64,000 nt of DNA, taken from positions 3,162,001 to 3,226,000 of the forward strand of contig NZ_CP130713.1 of assembly GCF_030553055.1 (NCBI RefSeq). The letters run 5' to 3'. The notes below the pieces were generated by a model. That model ran no database searches. It was not told the origin of the DNA and worked only from the letters and a program-made list of their open reading frames with translations. Below, piece after piece: positions 37,048-46,281 of the stretch. The position numbers were made by a program, and so were the translations under genes. The DNA is from Streptomyces sp. XD-27 (GTDB lineage: Bacteria; Actinomycetota; Actinomycetes; Streptomycetales; Streptomycetaceae). Numbering within the stretch: the stretch's first letter is position 1; each line of letters starts with the position of its first letter.

Positions 37048-37512
37048 TCAGGCGGGTTCGGGGTCCGGGTCACCGGCGGGGTCCGGGGCGCCCCGGTCCG
37101 CAATCCCGCCGGAGGCGTCGTCGTACGCCATCAGCGTCAGCACGATCAGCCCCAGCACCACCATCAGCCCCGCGAACGCCGCCCAGCCCACCAGACCGAC
37201 CGTCAGCGCGCCGAGCAGCCCGTGCACCACCGCGCAGACGATGAGCAGGATGCGGGCGAACCGGCCGGGGCCGCGGTCGCGGACCGCCGCGCGCAGCAGC
37301 ACCAGCCCGCAGAACAGCAGATAGAGGCCGAAGACGCCGCCCATGACCCAGGTGCCGACGGACATCGCGTCGGGGTCCATGCCTCCCATGGACATGTCCT
37401 GACGGTCGACCACCAGCCCGAGGATCCAGTTGAGCAGGGCGATGCCGACCGCTTCCACGATCAGTACCACTGCCGCCGCCGCGGCCACCGGCCTGCGCGC
37501 CGTAGCACCCAC
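37048..37512 (-). CDS. Four-helix membrane protein
   Basis: A 154-residue integral membrane protein from a GTG at 37512, which has GGAAGGGG eight bases upstream; a GTG at 37521 is an alternative. Four hydrophobic segments are seen: AAAAAVVLIVEAVGIALLNW, WVMGGVFGLYLLFCGLVLLR, ILLIVCAVVHGLLGALTVGL and FAGLMVVLGLIVLTLMAYDD. A polar loop is rich in Met and Asp (DRQDMSMGGMDPDAM). The C-terminus is acidic. Family not recognised. The gene is convergent with maf and divergent from accA2. Confidence 0.75.
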   Translation of the reverse strand: MGATARRPVAAAAAVVLIVEAVGIALLNWILGLVVDRQDMSMGGMDPDAMSVGTWVMGGVFGLYLLFCGLVLLRAAVRDRGPGRFARILLIVCAVVHGLLGALTVGLVGWAAFAGLMVVLGLIVLTLMAYDDASGGIADRGAPDPAGDPDPEPA

Positions 37513-37865
37513 CCCGCCCACCCCTTCCCCTGCCTGACTCCGGGCCGTTACCCCGAGTACGTTCGACAGCGGCACGCTACTAACGGGTAAGCCCGTGGAC
37601 AAGGGGTCTGCGGCGGCTGACTGCGGCTCGCGACCGCGCGGCAAAGTTTCCGCCACCTGTTCGTAGGAATCCCACAAAGAAACGCGGTCCGCCGCTGCTC
37701 GCCGCGGCGGAGACCTTGGCCACACCACGAGCCCGCCGGTGACCCCGAAAACCGGGCGTACCGTGGAGCGACAGAGGATTTCCCAGGCCGCCCGGAGGCT
37801 CCTTCACGCTCCGTGTGGTCAAGCTCACCCCCGGAGTCTCCTCGGCGCGGAGTGTCGCCAGTACC

Positions 37866-37890
37866 TAAACTCGGCTTGTTTCAAGGAGGG
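37866..37890 (+). promoter_or_regulatory. accA2 -10 box and ribosome site
   Basis: TAAACT (37866-37871) is a good -10 hexamer. It would start the mRNA near 37878, giving a 20-base leader with AAGGAGGG (37883-37890) seven bases before the GTG. No clear -35 is visible. The rest of the 37513-37897 gap, which must also hold the promoter of the divergent membrane protein, shows nothing recognisable. Confidence 0.5.
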
Positions 37891-37897
37891 AGCCATC

Positions 37898-39655
37898 GTG
37901 CGCAAGGTGCTCATCGCCAATCGTGGCGAAATCGCTGTCCGCGTTGCCCGGGCGTGCCGGGATGCCGGGATCGCGAGCGTTGCCGTGTACGCCGATCCGG
38001 ATCGGGACGCTGTGCATGTGCGCGCGGCTGATGAGGCCTACGCGCTGGGTGGTGACACCCCGGCCACCAGCTATCTGGACATGGGCAAGGTCCTCTCGGC
38101 GGCGAAGGACGCGGGGGCGGACGCGGTCCATCCCGGGTATGGGTTCCTGTCGGAGAACGCGGAGTTCGCGCAGGCGGTGCTGGATGCGGGTCTGATCTGG
38201 ATCGGTCCGCCGCCGCAGGCGATCCGGGATCTGGGTGACAAGGTCGCTGCTCGTCATATCGCGCAGCGTGCCGGTGCCCCGCTGGTCGCGGGCACCCCCG
38301 ACCCGGTCTCCGGTGCGCAGGAGGTGGTGGCGTTCGCGGAGGAGCATGGTCTGCCGATCGCGATCAAGGCGGCGTTCGGTGGCGGCGGGCGCGGGTTGAA
38401 GGTCGCCCGCACCCTGGAAGAGGTCCCCGAGCTGTACGACTCCGCCGTCCGCGAGGCCGTTGCGGCGTTCGGCCGGGGCGAGTGCTTCGTCGAGCGGTAT
38501 CTGGACAAGCCCCGCCATGTGGAGACCCAGTGCCTGGCCGACAGTCACGGCAACGTGGTGGTGGTCTCCACCCGTGACTGCTCCCTCCAGCGCCGGCATC
38601 AAAAGCTGGTGGAGGAGGCCCCGGCCCCGTTCCTGTCCGTGGAGCAGAACGCCGAGCTGTATGCCGCGTCGAAGGCCATCCTCAAGGAGGCCGGGTATGT
38701 GGGTGCGGGCACCGTGGAGTTCCTCGTCGGCGCGGACGGCACGATCTCCTTCCTCGAGGTCAACACCCGCCTGCAGGTCGAGCACCCGGTCACCGAAGAG
38801 GTCACCGGCATCGACCTGGTCCGCGAGATGTTCCGCATCGCCGATGGTGAGGAACTGGGCTATGGCGATCCGGTGGTGCGGGGGCACAGTTTCGAGTTCC
38901 GTATCAACGGTGAGGACCCGGGCCGGGGTTTCCTGCCCGCCCCCGGCACGGTGACGGCCTTCGCCCCGCCGTCGGGTCCGGGTGTGCGGCTGGACGCGGG
39001 TGTGGAGTCCGGGAGTGTGATCGGCCCGGCGTGGGACTCCCTCCTGGCGAAGCTGATCGTCACCGGCGCCACCCGCGAGCAGGCACTGCAGCGGGCGGCC
39101 CGCGCCCTGGCGGAGTTCCGCGTGGAGGGCATGGCGACGGCGATCCCGTTCCACCAGGCCGTCGTCACCGACCCGGCGTTCACCGCTGATCCGTTCACGG
39201 TCCACACGCGGTGGATCGAGACGGAGTTCGTCAACGAGATCAAGCCGTTTGCTTCTGCTGTGGATGCCGAGGCGGAGGACGAGGCGGGTCGTGAGACGGT
39301 CGTCGTCGAGGTCGGCGGCAAGCGTCTGGAGGTCTCCCTCCCCGCCTCCCTGGGCGTGGCCACGGTCGGCGCCGGCGGTGGTGGGGGTGCGCGTAAGCCG
39401 AAGCGGAAGGCGGCGAAGAAGACCGGCTCGGCCGTGTCCGGAGACGCGTTGGCCTCCCCGATGCAGGGCACGATCGTGAAGGTCGCGGTCGAGGAAGGCC
39501 AGCAGGTCGCAGAAGGCGACCTCGTCGTCGTCCTGGAAGCGATGAAGATGGAACAGCCCCTCAACGCCCACCGCGCGGGCACCATCAAGGGCCTGACCGC
39601 CGAAGTCGGCGCCTCCCTCACCTCCGGCGCCGTCATCTGCGAGATCAAGGACTGA
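37898..39655 (+). CDS. accA2: Acyl-CoA carboxylase alpha subunit (biotin carboxylase plus BCCP)
   Basis: A 585-residue fusion. Residues 1-450 are biotin carboxylase ([23 protein letters not shown]-grasp loop [54 protein letters not shown]). A linker rich in Gly/Lys ([20 protein letters not shown]) leads to the biotin carboxyl carrier domain ([20 protein letters not shown]) with biotinylated Lys550 in EAMKME. The enzyme charges biotin with bicarbonate for PccB and other beta subunits, feeding malonyl- and methylmalonyl-CoA to fatty acid and polyketide synthesis. The GTG start has an excellent ribosome site. A very strong terminator follows. Confidence 0.97.
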   Translation: MRKVLIANRGEIAVRVARACRDAGIASVAVYADPDRDAVHVRAADEAYALGGDTPATSYLDMGKVLSAAKDAGADAVHPGYGFLSENAEFAQAVLDAGLIWIGPPPQAIRDLGDKVAARHIAQRAGAPLVAGTPDPVSGAQEVVAFAEEHGLPIAIKAAFGGGGRGLKVARTLEEVPELYDSAVREAVAAFGRGECFVERYLDKPRHVETQCLADSHGNVVVVSTRDCSLQRRHQKLVEEAPAPFLSVEQNAELYAASKAILKEAGYVGAGTVEFLVGADGTISFLEVNTRLQVEHPVTEEVTGIDLVREMFRIADGEELGYGDPVVRGHSFEFRINGEDPGRGFLPAPGTVTAFAPPSGPGVRLDAGVESGSVIGPAWDSLLAKLIVTGATREQALQRAARALAEFRVEGMATAIPFHQAVVTDPAFTADPFTVHTRWIETEFVNEIKPFASAVDAEAEDEAGRETVVVEVGGKRLEVSLPASLGVATVGAGGGGGARKPKRKAAKKTGSAVSGDALASPMQGTIVKVAVEEGQQVAEGDLVVVLEAMKMEQPLNAHRAGTIKGLTAEVGASLTSGAVICEIKD

Positions 39656-39677
39656 ACCCCGAGTACGGACGCCGAGT

Positions 39678-39729
39678 ACGACGAACGGAGCCCCCGGCCG
39701 CCACCGCGGCCGGGGGCTCCGTTCGTCGT
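39678..39729. terminator. Bidirectional terminator after accA2
   Basis: A perfect 23-bp stem (ACGACGAACGGAGCCCCCGG and three more pairs) closes a six-base loop CCACCG. It separates convergent accA2 and the esterase gene. Confidence 0.92.
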
Positions 39730-39746
39730 GGGTCAGGGGCCGCCGC

Positions 39747-40937
39747 TCAGTCCCTCCCGTCGGCCACGTCCTCCGGGAACGTCAACTGCCGTCCCATCCA
39801 CTCCAGGGACGCGGGGAGTTCCCGCCGCCACGTGCGGAAGTTGTGGCTCCCCCGGTCCAGGACGATCGACTCGGCGCGCATCGGCGGCTTGACGGCGTCC
39901 AGGAACTCGCGCGCCTGCGGGTAGTTCTTCTCGCCCTCGCGGCTGGTGGCCACCAATACGGACACCTGCGGCGCCGGAAGGTGCTTCAGCCGCCACATCA
40001 GGTCGTGTTCGCGCATCCGGCGGAGCCGGGCCTCGCCGCTGCCGAAGAGGTTCCCGGTCGTGGGGTCGTTCGTGACGCGGTAGTCGGGCGACAGCGCGGC
40101 CGCCGCCGTGTACGTGTCGGGGTGACGCATGGTCAGCTGGAGCGCACAGCTGCCGCCGGAGGAGTACCCGAGCGCGCCCCACGCGCTCGGGTCCTGCCCC
40201 ACGCGGTAGTGCCCCTTGAGCGCCTCGGGCAGGTCCTTCTGGAAGAAGGTCTCCGCCTGGGGGCCGCCGGGGACGTCCACGCACTGGGTGTCGCGCGGCG
40301 GGGCGATGGTGGGTCGGATCATCACGATGACGCTGGGCGGCAGCTTCCCCTCGCCGATCAGCTTCCCCGCGGTCTGCGGCACGCGCAGGTGCTGCGCGAG
40401 CAGGAACGATCCGCCGGGGTAGCCGCTGATGGCGACGATGACGGGGAACCGCTGCCGGTTGTACTGGCGCTGGAAGTACTGCGGCGGCAGGTAGACGTAC
40501 GCCGGGGTCGCCCGCTGGCTGCGGCGCCCGAGGATCCGGACCGACTCGACCTTGCCGACCCGGTCCGGCGACCCCTTGGGCAGCCCGTGGACCTTGTCCA
40601 GCTTCTCCGGACCAGCGGACTGCACCAACCCGCCGGACGGGTCGCCCGGGCTCCCGTCGTCGCCCCCCTCCCCCCACTTCGACAGGGCGGCGGGCGCGGT
40701 GTCGTCGTTGCCGAGCAGCTCGTCCCAGGTGCCGTAGAACTGGAAGTTCGCGTTGACCGCGAGGGCGAAAGAGGTGACGATCGCCACCTGGGTGACGGCG
40801 ATGGAGCCGAGTCTCCCGAGTACCGCGGGTATCGTCCGCCCGGCGAAACGCGGCCACAGCCAGACCGTGAGCCCCACGCTGAGGACGGCGACCGCGATCA
40901 CCGTGTAGAGCAGCGAGCGGCTGGTCAGTTCCATCAT
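39747..40937 (-). CDS. Membrane-anchored esterase (esterase D / antigen 85-like fold)
   Basis: A 396-residue protein. Two or three N-terminal membrane helices (LLYTVIAVAVLSVGLTVWLW, IAVTQVAIVTSFALAVNANF) and a polar linker precede an extracellular alpha/beta hydrolase domain of the esterase D family. Visible are the strand YVYLPPQYFQRQYNRQRFPV, ISGYPGGSFLL, the nucleophile elbow GYSSGGSCALQLTMRHP, an acidic residue in ATSREGEKNYPQAREFLDAV and a C-terminal His in SHNFRTWRRELPASLEWM. This family includes mycolyltransferases, but no acceptor can be named here. The start is the first of two adjacent ATGs; a GTG at 40952 is possible. It is divergent from a TetR regulator. Confidence 0.85.
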   Translation of the reverse strand: MMELTSRSLLYTVIAVAVLSVGLTVWLWPRFAGRTIPAVLGRLGSIAVTQVAIVTSFALAVNANFQFYGTWDELLGNDDTAPAALSKWGEGGDDGSPGDPSGGLVQSAGPEKLDKVHGLPKGSPDRVGKVESVRILGRRSQRATPAYVYLPPQYFQRQYNRQRFPVIVAISGYPGGSFLLAQHLRVPQTAGKLIGEGKLPPSVIVMIRPTIAPPRDTQCVDVPGGPQAETFFQKDLPEALKGHYRVGQDPSAWGALGYSSGGSCALQLTMRHPDTYTAAAALSPDYRVTNDPTTGNLFGSGEARLRRMREHDLMWRLKHLPAPQVSVLVATSREGEKNYPQAREFLDAVKPPMRAESIVLDRGSHNFRTWRRELPASLEWMGRQLTFPEDVADGRD

Positions 40938-41171
40938 GTCCTTCGTCTCCACTCTCGTCCCGCGCGCCCCCCGAGCCACGCCGACATGAGGGATGCCGGT
41001 TGCGCGGCACGGCGTTGCCGGGGTCGGAAGGGCTTCGCGAACTGTTCGCCGTCCCGCATCCGCCGTTCGCCTGGAGGTCACCACCCGGCCACCGTCCCCG
41101 GACGCGGCCGTCCAGGGGGTGGCATGCTGGCCGGAGAGCCCACTGGCAGCCCGAGGAAGGAAGGACCGGCG

Positions 41172-41756
41172 ATGGCGACCGAGGCGGCGCAGACGCCAGC
41201 ACGGCCCATGCGCGCGGACGCGCGTCGCAACTACGAACGGCTGCTGGCCGAGGCCCGCACGGCCTTCGCCGAGCACGGCACCGACGCCTCACTGGAGGAC
41301 ATCGCGCGCCGGGCGGGCGTCGGCATCGGCACCCTCTACCGCCACTTCCCCCATCGCACCGCGCTGATGGGGGCCGTGTTCTACGGCGAGCTGGACGCGC
41401 TCATGGCGCGCTCGCGGGAGCTGGCACAGGCGCCGCAGCCGTGCCGCGCGCTGGTGGACTGGCTGCGGGCCGTCATCGACCACGCCAGTACGTACCGGGG
41501 GCTGTCGCAGGCGTTCCTCTCCGCGTCCGCCGGGGAGAGCGCGGAGCTGTCCCGGTGCAGCGAGCCGCTGCGGGAGGCGGGTGGCGCGCTGCTGGCCCGC
41601 GCGCAGCAGGCCGGATCGGTGCGGGCGGATGTCGAGATCACCGATCTGATGCAGCTGACGAACGCGATCGCGCTGGCGGTGGAGCAGTCCCCGGACGACC
41701 CGGACCTGGCCGACCGCCTGCTGACCCTGACCCTCACGGGCCTCAAGCCCCGCTAA
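41172..41756 (+). CDS. TetR family transcriptional regulator
   Basis: A 194-residue repressor. The N-terminal HTH (DARRNYERLLAEARTAFAEH, SLEDIARRAGVGIGTLYRHF) is textbook TetR. The C-terminal ligand domain is short and helical (CRALVDWLRAVIDHASTYRG, VEITDLMQLTNAIALAVEQS) and resembles the SbtR-like C-domain group. AAGGAAGG precedes the ATG. It is divergent from the membrane-anchored esterase gene, with 230 bases between, and is the natural candidate to control it. Confidence 0.92.
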   Translation: MATEAAQTPARPMRADARRNYERLLAEARTAFAEHGTDASLEDIARRAGVGIGTLYRHFPHRTALMGAVFYGELDALMARSRELAQAPQPCRALVDWLRAVIDHASTYRGLSQAFLSASAGESAELSRCSEPLREAGGALLARAQQAGSVRADVEITDLMQLTNAIALAVEQSPDDPDLADRLLTLTLTGLKPR

Positions 41757-41775
41757 GGCCGCCCGCCGCGAGGCG

Positions 41776-42857
41776 TCACGGCCGCCCGCCGCGCGGCGAC
41801 ACCGCCACCCGTGCCCCGTCGGCGATCGGCACCGCCCCGTTGCGCAGCTGCGATCCGCCGCCCGGCCCCTGCGGGTGACCGCGGCGCGGCCCCGGCAGCG
41901 GCATGCCGTCCTCGGCACCGCGCCCGGAGGAGTGCTGGCCGGGCTGGCCGGGAGCGAGCCGCGCGGCCTGCCGTCCGGGCGCCTGGCCCGGCCCCGCAGC
42001 ACCCGAACCCGTACCCGCACCCGCGTTCGTCTCACCGCCACCAGGCGGTCCCCCGGCGCCCGGTCCGGACGCCGCGCCCGGCCCGGCCACCGCGATCTGC
42101 ACCCCTGGTCGGCGAGGGCCTGGAGCTCGGTCGCGGCACGCTCCTCGTGCGCGGGCGGCTCGTCGGTCACCAGCCGGGTGATCACGTCGGTGGGCACCGT
42201 CTGGAACATGGTGTCGGTGCCGAGCTTGGTGTGGTCGGCCAGGACCACCACCTCCGCCGCGGCCTGCACCAGCGCCCGGTCCACGCTCGCCGACAGCATG
42301 TTGGACGTGGACAGCCCGCGCTCGGCGGTCAGTCCGCTGCCCGAGAGGAAGGCGCGGGAGACCCGCAGCCCTTGCAGGGACTGCTCGGCTCCGCTGCCGA
42401 CCAGCGCGTAGTTCGAGCCGCGCAGGGTGCCGCCGGTCATCACGACCTCGACCCGGTTGGCGTGCGCCAGCGCCTGCGCGACGAGCAGGGAGTTGGTGAC
42501 CACGGTGAGGCCCGGGACGCGGGCGAGCCTGCGGGCCAGCTCCTGCGTCGTCGTCCCGGCGCCGACCACGACGGCCTCGCCCTCCTCGACGAGACCGGCC
42601 GCGAGGTCGGCGATGGCCGTCTTCTCCGCGGTCGCTAGGTGGGATTTCTGCGGGAAGCCGGACTCCCTGGTGAATCCGCCCGGCAGGACGGCACCGCCGT
42701 GCCGGCGGTCCAGCAGCCCTTCTGCCTCCAGCGCCCGCACGTCCCGCCGTACGGTCACTTCTGAGGTCTGGACGACGCGGGCGAGCTCGCGGAGCGACAC
42801 CGCTCCGTTCGCGCGCACCATTTCAAGGATCAATTGGCGACGTTCTGCAGCGAACAC
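41776..42857 (-). CDS. DeoR family transcriptional regulator, apparently frameshifted near its C-terminus
   Basis: Residues 1-250 are a normal DeoR regulator: MFAAERRQLILEMVRANGAV with the HTH TSEVTVRRDVRALEAEGLLD, then the sugar-phosphate-sensing domain (GAGTTTQELARRLARVPGLT, TNSLLVAQALAH, FLSGSGLTAERGLSTSN, VVVLADHTKLGTDTMFQTVP). After ELQALADQG the frame is lost at a run of four C (42102-42105 on the plus strand). The expected continuation (QIAVAGPG...) is in the next frame and ends at 41776 in a Pro/Gly-rich tail. Without a shift the protein would run to 41289, over the TetR gene. One missing base, real or a sequencing error, explains this. It may control the nucleoside genes downstream. 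Confidence 0.75.
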
Positions 42858-42993
42858 GAAACTGACAGTAACGCCAACGACCGTCTTGTTTCAGCGGCTT
42901 GCACCAAATATCGGAAGTTGATCAGCTGCGACGCCGCGAGATGGTATAGGCGATTCCGCTCAGGCTCCGTGGAGCCTCGCAGCGGATTCCGGC

Positions 42994-44442
42994 TCAGACC
43001 TCGCGCTGCGTCTTCCTCGTGTGCAACTGCCGCGCCACCTCGGCGATGGAGCCGGACAGCGACGGGTAGACCGTGAAGGCGTTGGCGATCTGCTCGACGG
43101 TCAGGTTGTTGTCGACCGCGATCGAGATGGGGTGGATCAGCTCGCTCGCGCGCGGCGCGACCACGACACCGCCGACCACGATCCCCGTACCCGGGCGGCA
43201 GAAGATCTTCACGAAGCCGTCCCGGATGCCCTGCATCTTGGCGCGCGGGTTGCGCAGCAGCGGCAGCTTCACCACCCGGGCGTCGATCTTGCCCGCGTCC
43301 ACGTCCGCCTGGGAGTAGCCGACGGTGGCGATCTCCGGGTCGGTGAACACGTTCGCCGAGACCGTCTTGAGGTCCAGCGGCGCGACCGCGTCGCCGAGGA
43401 AGTGGTACATCGCGATCCGGCCCTGCATCGCCGCCACCGACGCCAGCGCGAAGACGCCGGTGCAGTCGCCCGCCGCGTACACGCCGGGCGCGCTGGTGCG
43501 CGAGACCTTGTCGGTCCAGATGTGCCCGGACTCGTGCAGCCGGACGCCCGCCTCCTCCAGGCCGATGTCCGCGGTGTTGGGGATGGAGCCGACGGCCATC
43601 AGGCAGTGCGTACCGGTGATGACCCGGCCGTCCGCCAGCGTCACCTCCACCCGGTCGCCGACCCGCTTGGCGGCCTGCGCCCGGGACCGCGCCATGACGT
43701 TCATCCCGCGCCGCCGGAAGACGTCCTCCAGCACCGCGGCCGCGTCCGGGTCCTCGCCCGGCAGCACCCGGTCGCGGCTGGAGACCAGCGTCACCTTGGA
43801 GCCGAGCGCCTGGTACGCGCCCGCGAACTCGGCGCCGGTGACACCCGAGCCGACCACGATCAGCTCTTCGGGCAGCTCGTCCAGGTCGTAGACCTGCGTC
43901 CAGTTCAGGATCCGCTCGCCGTCCGGCAGCGCGTCCGGGATCTCCCGCGGGTGCGCGCCGGTGGCGATCAGTACCGCGTCCGCGGTGAGCGTCTCCTCCG
44001 TACCGTCGGCGGCCCGCACGATCACCTGGCGGGATCCGTCCGGCGCCTGGCCGGGGGCGAGCCGGCCGCGGCCGCGCGTGACCCGGGCGCCCGCCCGGGT
44101 CACGGAGGCGGTGATGTCGTGCGACTGGGCGAGCGCGAGGCGTTTCACGCGGCGGTTGACCTTGCCCAGGTCGACGCCGACGACGCGGGCCGCCTGCTCC
44201 AGCGGCGGGGTGTCATCGGCGACGATGATCCCCAACTCCTCGTACGAAGAGTCGAAGGTCGTCATGACCTCGGCGGTGGCGATCAACGTCTTCGACGGCA
44301 CGCAGTCGGTCAGCACCGACGCCCCGCCCAGACCGTCGCAGTCGACGACGGTCACCTCCGCGCCGAGCTGGGCGGCCACCAGTGCCGCCTCATAGCCGCC
44401 GGGTCCGCCACCGATGATCACGATCCGAGTCACGTGTTCCAT
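42994..44442 (-). CDS. lpdA: NAD(P)H-quinone dehydrogenase of the LpdA type
   Basis: A 482-residue flavoprotein of the disulfide-reductase superfamily. FAD motif IVIIGGGPGGYEAALVAAQL, NAD motif LIVVGSGVTGAEFAGAYQAL, GVYAAGDCTGVFALASVAAM and the C-terminal dimer domain (VFTDPEIATVGYSQADVDAG) are intact. The redox disulfide CxxxxC is not: the segment is GLGGASVLTDCVPSKTLI, with Ser42 replacing the first Cys. This is the pattern of Mycobacterium LpdA (Rv3303c), which reduces quinones rather than lipoamide. It is divergent from the small cyclotransferase-like gene and follows the DeoR gene. Confidence 0.9.
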   Translation of the reverse strand: MEHVTRIVIIGGGPGGYEAALVAAQLGAEVTVVDCDGLGGASVLTDCVPSKTLIATAEVMTTFDSSYEELGIIVADDTPPLEQAARVVGVDLGKVNRRVKRLALAQSHDITASVTRAGARVTRGRGRLAPGQAPDGSRQVIVRAADGTEETLTADAVLIATGAHPREIPDALPDGERILNWTQVYDLDELPEELIVVGSGVTGAEFAGAYQALGSKVTLVSSRDRVLPGEDPDAAAVLEDVFRRRGMNVMARSRAQAAKRVGDRVEVTLADGRVITGTHCLMAVGSIPNTADIGLEEAGVRLHESGHIWTDKVSRTSAPGVYAAGDCTGVFALASVAAMQGRIAMYHFLGDAVAPLDLKTVSANVFTDPEIATVGYSQADVDAGKIDARVVKLPLLRNPRAKMQGIRDGFVKIFCRPGTGIVVGGVVVAPRASELIHPISIAVDNNLTVEQIANAFTVYPSLSGSIAEVARQLHTRKTQREV

Positions 44443-44595
44443 TGTCCCGCACCCATCAAAACCACTCCGCCCGGGGCTCTCGGCAGCGGCTCCCCCGCGC
44501 GCACCCGCCCGTATTCCATCCGTATGTCGTATGAATCTCTCTACGAGACTGCCACCTCAGAGGCCATTGCGCCGCACTCCCGTACCCTCGAAGTC

Positions 44596-45033
44596 ATGTC
44601 GCTCTACGCCGCGTACGCCGGCAACCTCGACGCGCGGCTGATGACCCGCCGCGCACCGCACTCTCCGCTGCGCGGCACCGGATGGCTCTCCGGCTGGCGG
44701 CTGACCTTCGGCGGCGAGCAGATGGGCTGGGAGGGGGCCCTGGCCACCATCGTGGAGGCCCCCCGGTCGCAGGTCTTCGTCGCGCTCTACGACATCGCGC
44801 CCATGGACGAGGAGTCCATGGACCGGTGGGAGGGCGTGGGCCTCGACATATACCGCCGCATGCGGGTCCGCGTACACACCCTCGACGGCGACGAGGCGGC
44901 GTGGGTGTACGTCCTCAACGGCTACGAGGGCGGGCTGCCCTCGGCCCGCTACCTCGGGGAGATCGCGGACGCGGCGGAGTCGGCGGGCGCGCCGCACGAC
45001 TACGTGATGGAACTGCGCAAGCGGCCGTGCTGA
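44596..45033 (+). CDS. Gamma-glutamylcyclotransferase-like protein
   Basis: A 145-residue protein starting MSLYAAYAGNLDARLMTRRA. The opening YAAYAGNLD matches the phosphate-binding YGSNL loop of gamma-glutamylcyclotransferase folds. The rest (GWRLTFGGEQMGWEGALATI, VFVALYDIAPMDEESMDRWE, AAWVYVLNGYEGGLPSARYL) is the usual small beta-barrel, with the catalytic Glu position plausibly in MDRWEG. It may act on gamma-glutamyl amines or be a metabolic repair enzyme. An upstream ATG at 44524 is in frame, but TACCCT at 44583-44588 fits a -10 box that would make the 44596 ATG leaderless. Confidence 0.8.
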   Translation: MSLYAAYAGNLDARLMTRRAPHSPLRGTGWLSGWRLTFGGEQMGWEGALATIVEAPRSQVFVALYDIAPMDEESMDRWEGVGLDIYRRMRVRVHTLDGDEAAWVYVLNGYEGGLPSARYLGEIADAAESAGAPHDYVMELRKRPC

Positions 45034-45205
45034 ACGGCTCCCCCGGGGCCCGCCGCACGGCTCACCCTGACCTGCGCTGACCTGCGCCGGTCTGCCCCGC
45101 CCCGCTGAACGGCTTCACACGCGGAACGCAACGGTCGGAACATCCGAACACACCGGCCCGAAGCCTGTCGGAACACAACGATCCGAACACCGTGACAAGG
45201 AATGT

Positions 45206-45217
45206 CTACGCGCGTAG
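45206..45217. promoter_or_regulatory. Palindromic operator of purine nucleoside phosphorylase gene
   Basis: CTACGCGCGTAG is a perfect 12-base palindrome. It is preceded by TGACAAGGAA and lies 26 bases before the GTG start. The identical palindrome with the same TGACA-GGAA lead-in occurs in the deoC promoter at 55961-55972. This marks a shared operator for nucleoside catabolism. Confidence 0.75.
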
Positions 45218-45242
45218 GCCATGAGCGGTTACCCTCGTCCGC

Positions 45243-46064
45243 GTGAACGCATCTGTTACTTCGGACATCCAGGGCGACCCGTACGCCGCCGCCGACGCCG
45301 CTGCCGCGCGACTGCGTGAGCTCACCGGTGCCGAGACCCACGATGTGGCCCTCGTCATGGGCTCCGGTTGGGTCCCCGCCACGGACGCTCTCGGCACGCC
45401 GGAGCACGAGTTCCCGGTCACCGAACTGCCGGGCTTCCCGCCGCCGGCCGTCGCGGGCCACGCGGGCACGATCCGCTCGTACAAGATCAACGACAAGCGC
45501 GTCCTGGTCTTCCTCGGCCGCACCCACTACTACGAGGGCCGTGGTGTGGCCGCCGTCGCGCACGGCGTCCGCAGCGCCGCCGCCGCGGGCTGCAAGACCA
45601 TCGTGCTGACCAACGGCTGCGGCGGCCTGCGCGAGGGCATGCGACCCGGCCAGCCGGTGCTGATCAGCGACCACATCAACATGACCGCCACCTCGCCGAT
45701 CGTCGGCGCGAACTTCGTCGACCTCACCGACCTGTACTCGCAGCGGCTGCGCACGCTGTGCAAGGAGGTCGACCCGTCGCTGGAGGAGGGCGTCTACCTC
45801 CAGTTCCCCGGCCCGCACTACGAGACCCCGGCGGAGATCCACATGGCCCGCACCCTGGGTGCGGACCTGGTCGGCATGTCCACGACGCTGGAGGCCATCG
45901 CGGCCCGCGAGGCGGGCGCCGAGGTGCTGGGCATCTCGCTGGTCACGAACCTGGCCGCGGGCATGACCGGCGAGCCCCTCAACCACGAGGAAGTTCTCCA
46001 GGCCGGCCGCGACTCCGCTGCCCGGATGGGCACCCTGCTGGCGCAGATCCTGGACCGGCTCTAG
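45243..46064 (+). CDS. Purine-nucleoside phosphorylase
   Basis: A 273-residue trimeric-type phosphorylase that splits purine (deoxy)nucleosides to base and (deoxy)ribose-1-phosphate. Motifs: [20 protein letters not shown] (phosphate site), [40 protein letters not shown] (His/Tyr), [60 protein letters not shown] and [20 protein letters not shown]. The GTG start at 45243 has no ribosome site; TACCCT ends eight bases before it, so the mRNA is probably leaderless. The phosphosugar mutase follows and would isomerise the sugar phosphate. Confidence 0.95.
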   Translation: MNASVTSDIQGDPYAAADAAAARLRELTGAETHDVALVMGSGWVPATDALGTPEHEFPVTELPGFPPPAVAGHAGTIRSYKINDKRVLVFLGRTHYYEGRGVAAVAHGVRSAAAAGCKTIVLTNGCGGLREGMRPGQPVLISDHINMTATSPIVGANFVDLTDLYSQRLRTLCKEVDPSLEEGVYLQFPGPHYETPAEIHMARTLGADLVGMSTTLEAIAAREAGAEVLGISLVTNLAAGMTGEPLNHEEVLQAGRDSAARMGTLLAQILDRL

Positions 46065-46112
46065 GCCTCCCGGCGGAGCACCGTATGAGGCGGGGCACCG
46101 TATTGCTCGTGT

Positions 46113-46150
46113 ACGCGGGCGTCCGCGGCCGGTGGCCGGGGCGCCCGCGT
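46113..46150. terminator. Hairpin after purine nucleoside phosphorylase
   Basis: Nine-base arms ACGCGGGCG and CGCCCGCGT enclose a loop that itself contains CCGCGGCC/GGCCGG pairing. It lies 49 bases after the stop and may terminate or attenuate before the mutase gene. Confidence 0.5.
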
Positions 46151-46281
46151 CCGTGCGTGGGTCGGGGCTTCCCCGCAGGGGCAACCCCGGTTCCGGGTAC
46201 CTGTACGCCCGTATCCATCGGCACCGCCGCGACATGATCGACCCGACACCACCACCCGACCGACCCTCCGGAGGAGCACCC

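Noticed and set aside
41289..41775. Extension of the DeoR protein to 522 residues
   Set aside because: It would lie across almost the whole TetR gene on the opposite strand and reads as Arg/Pro-rich antisense sequence; a one-base frameshift is the better explanation.
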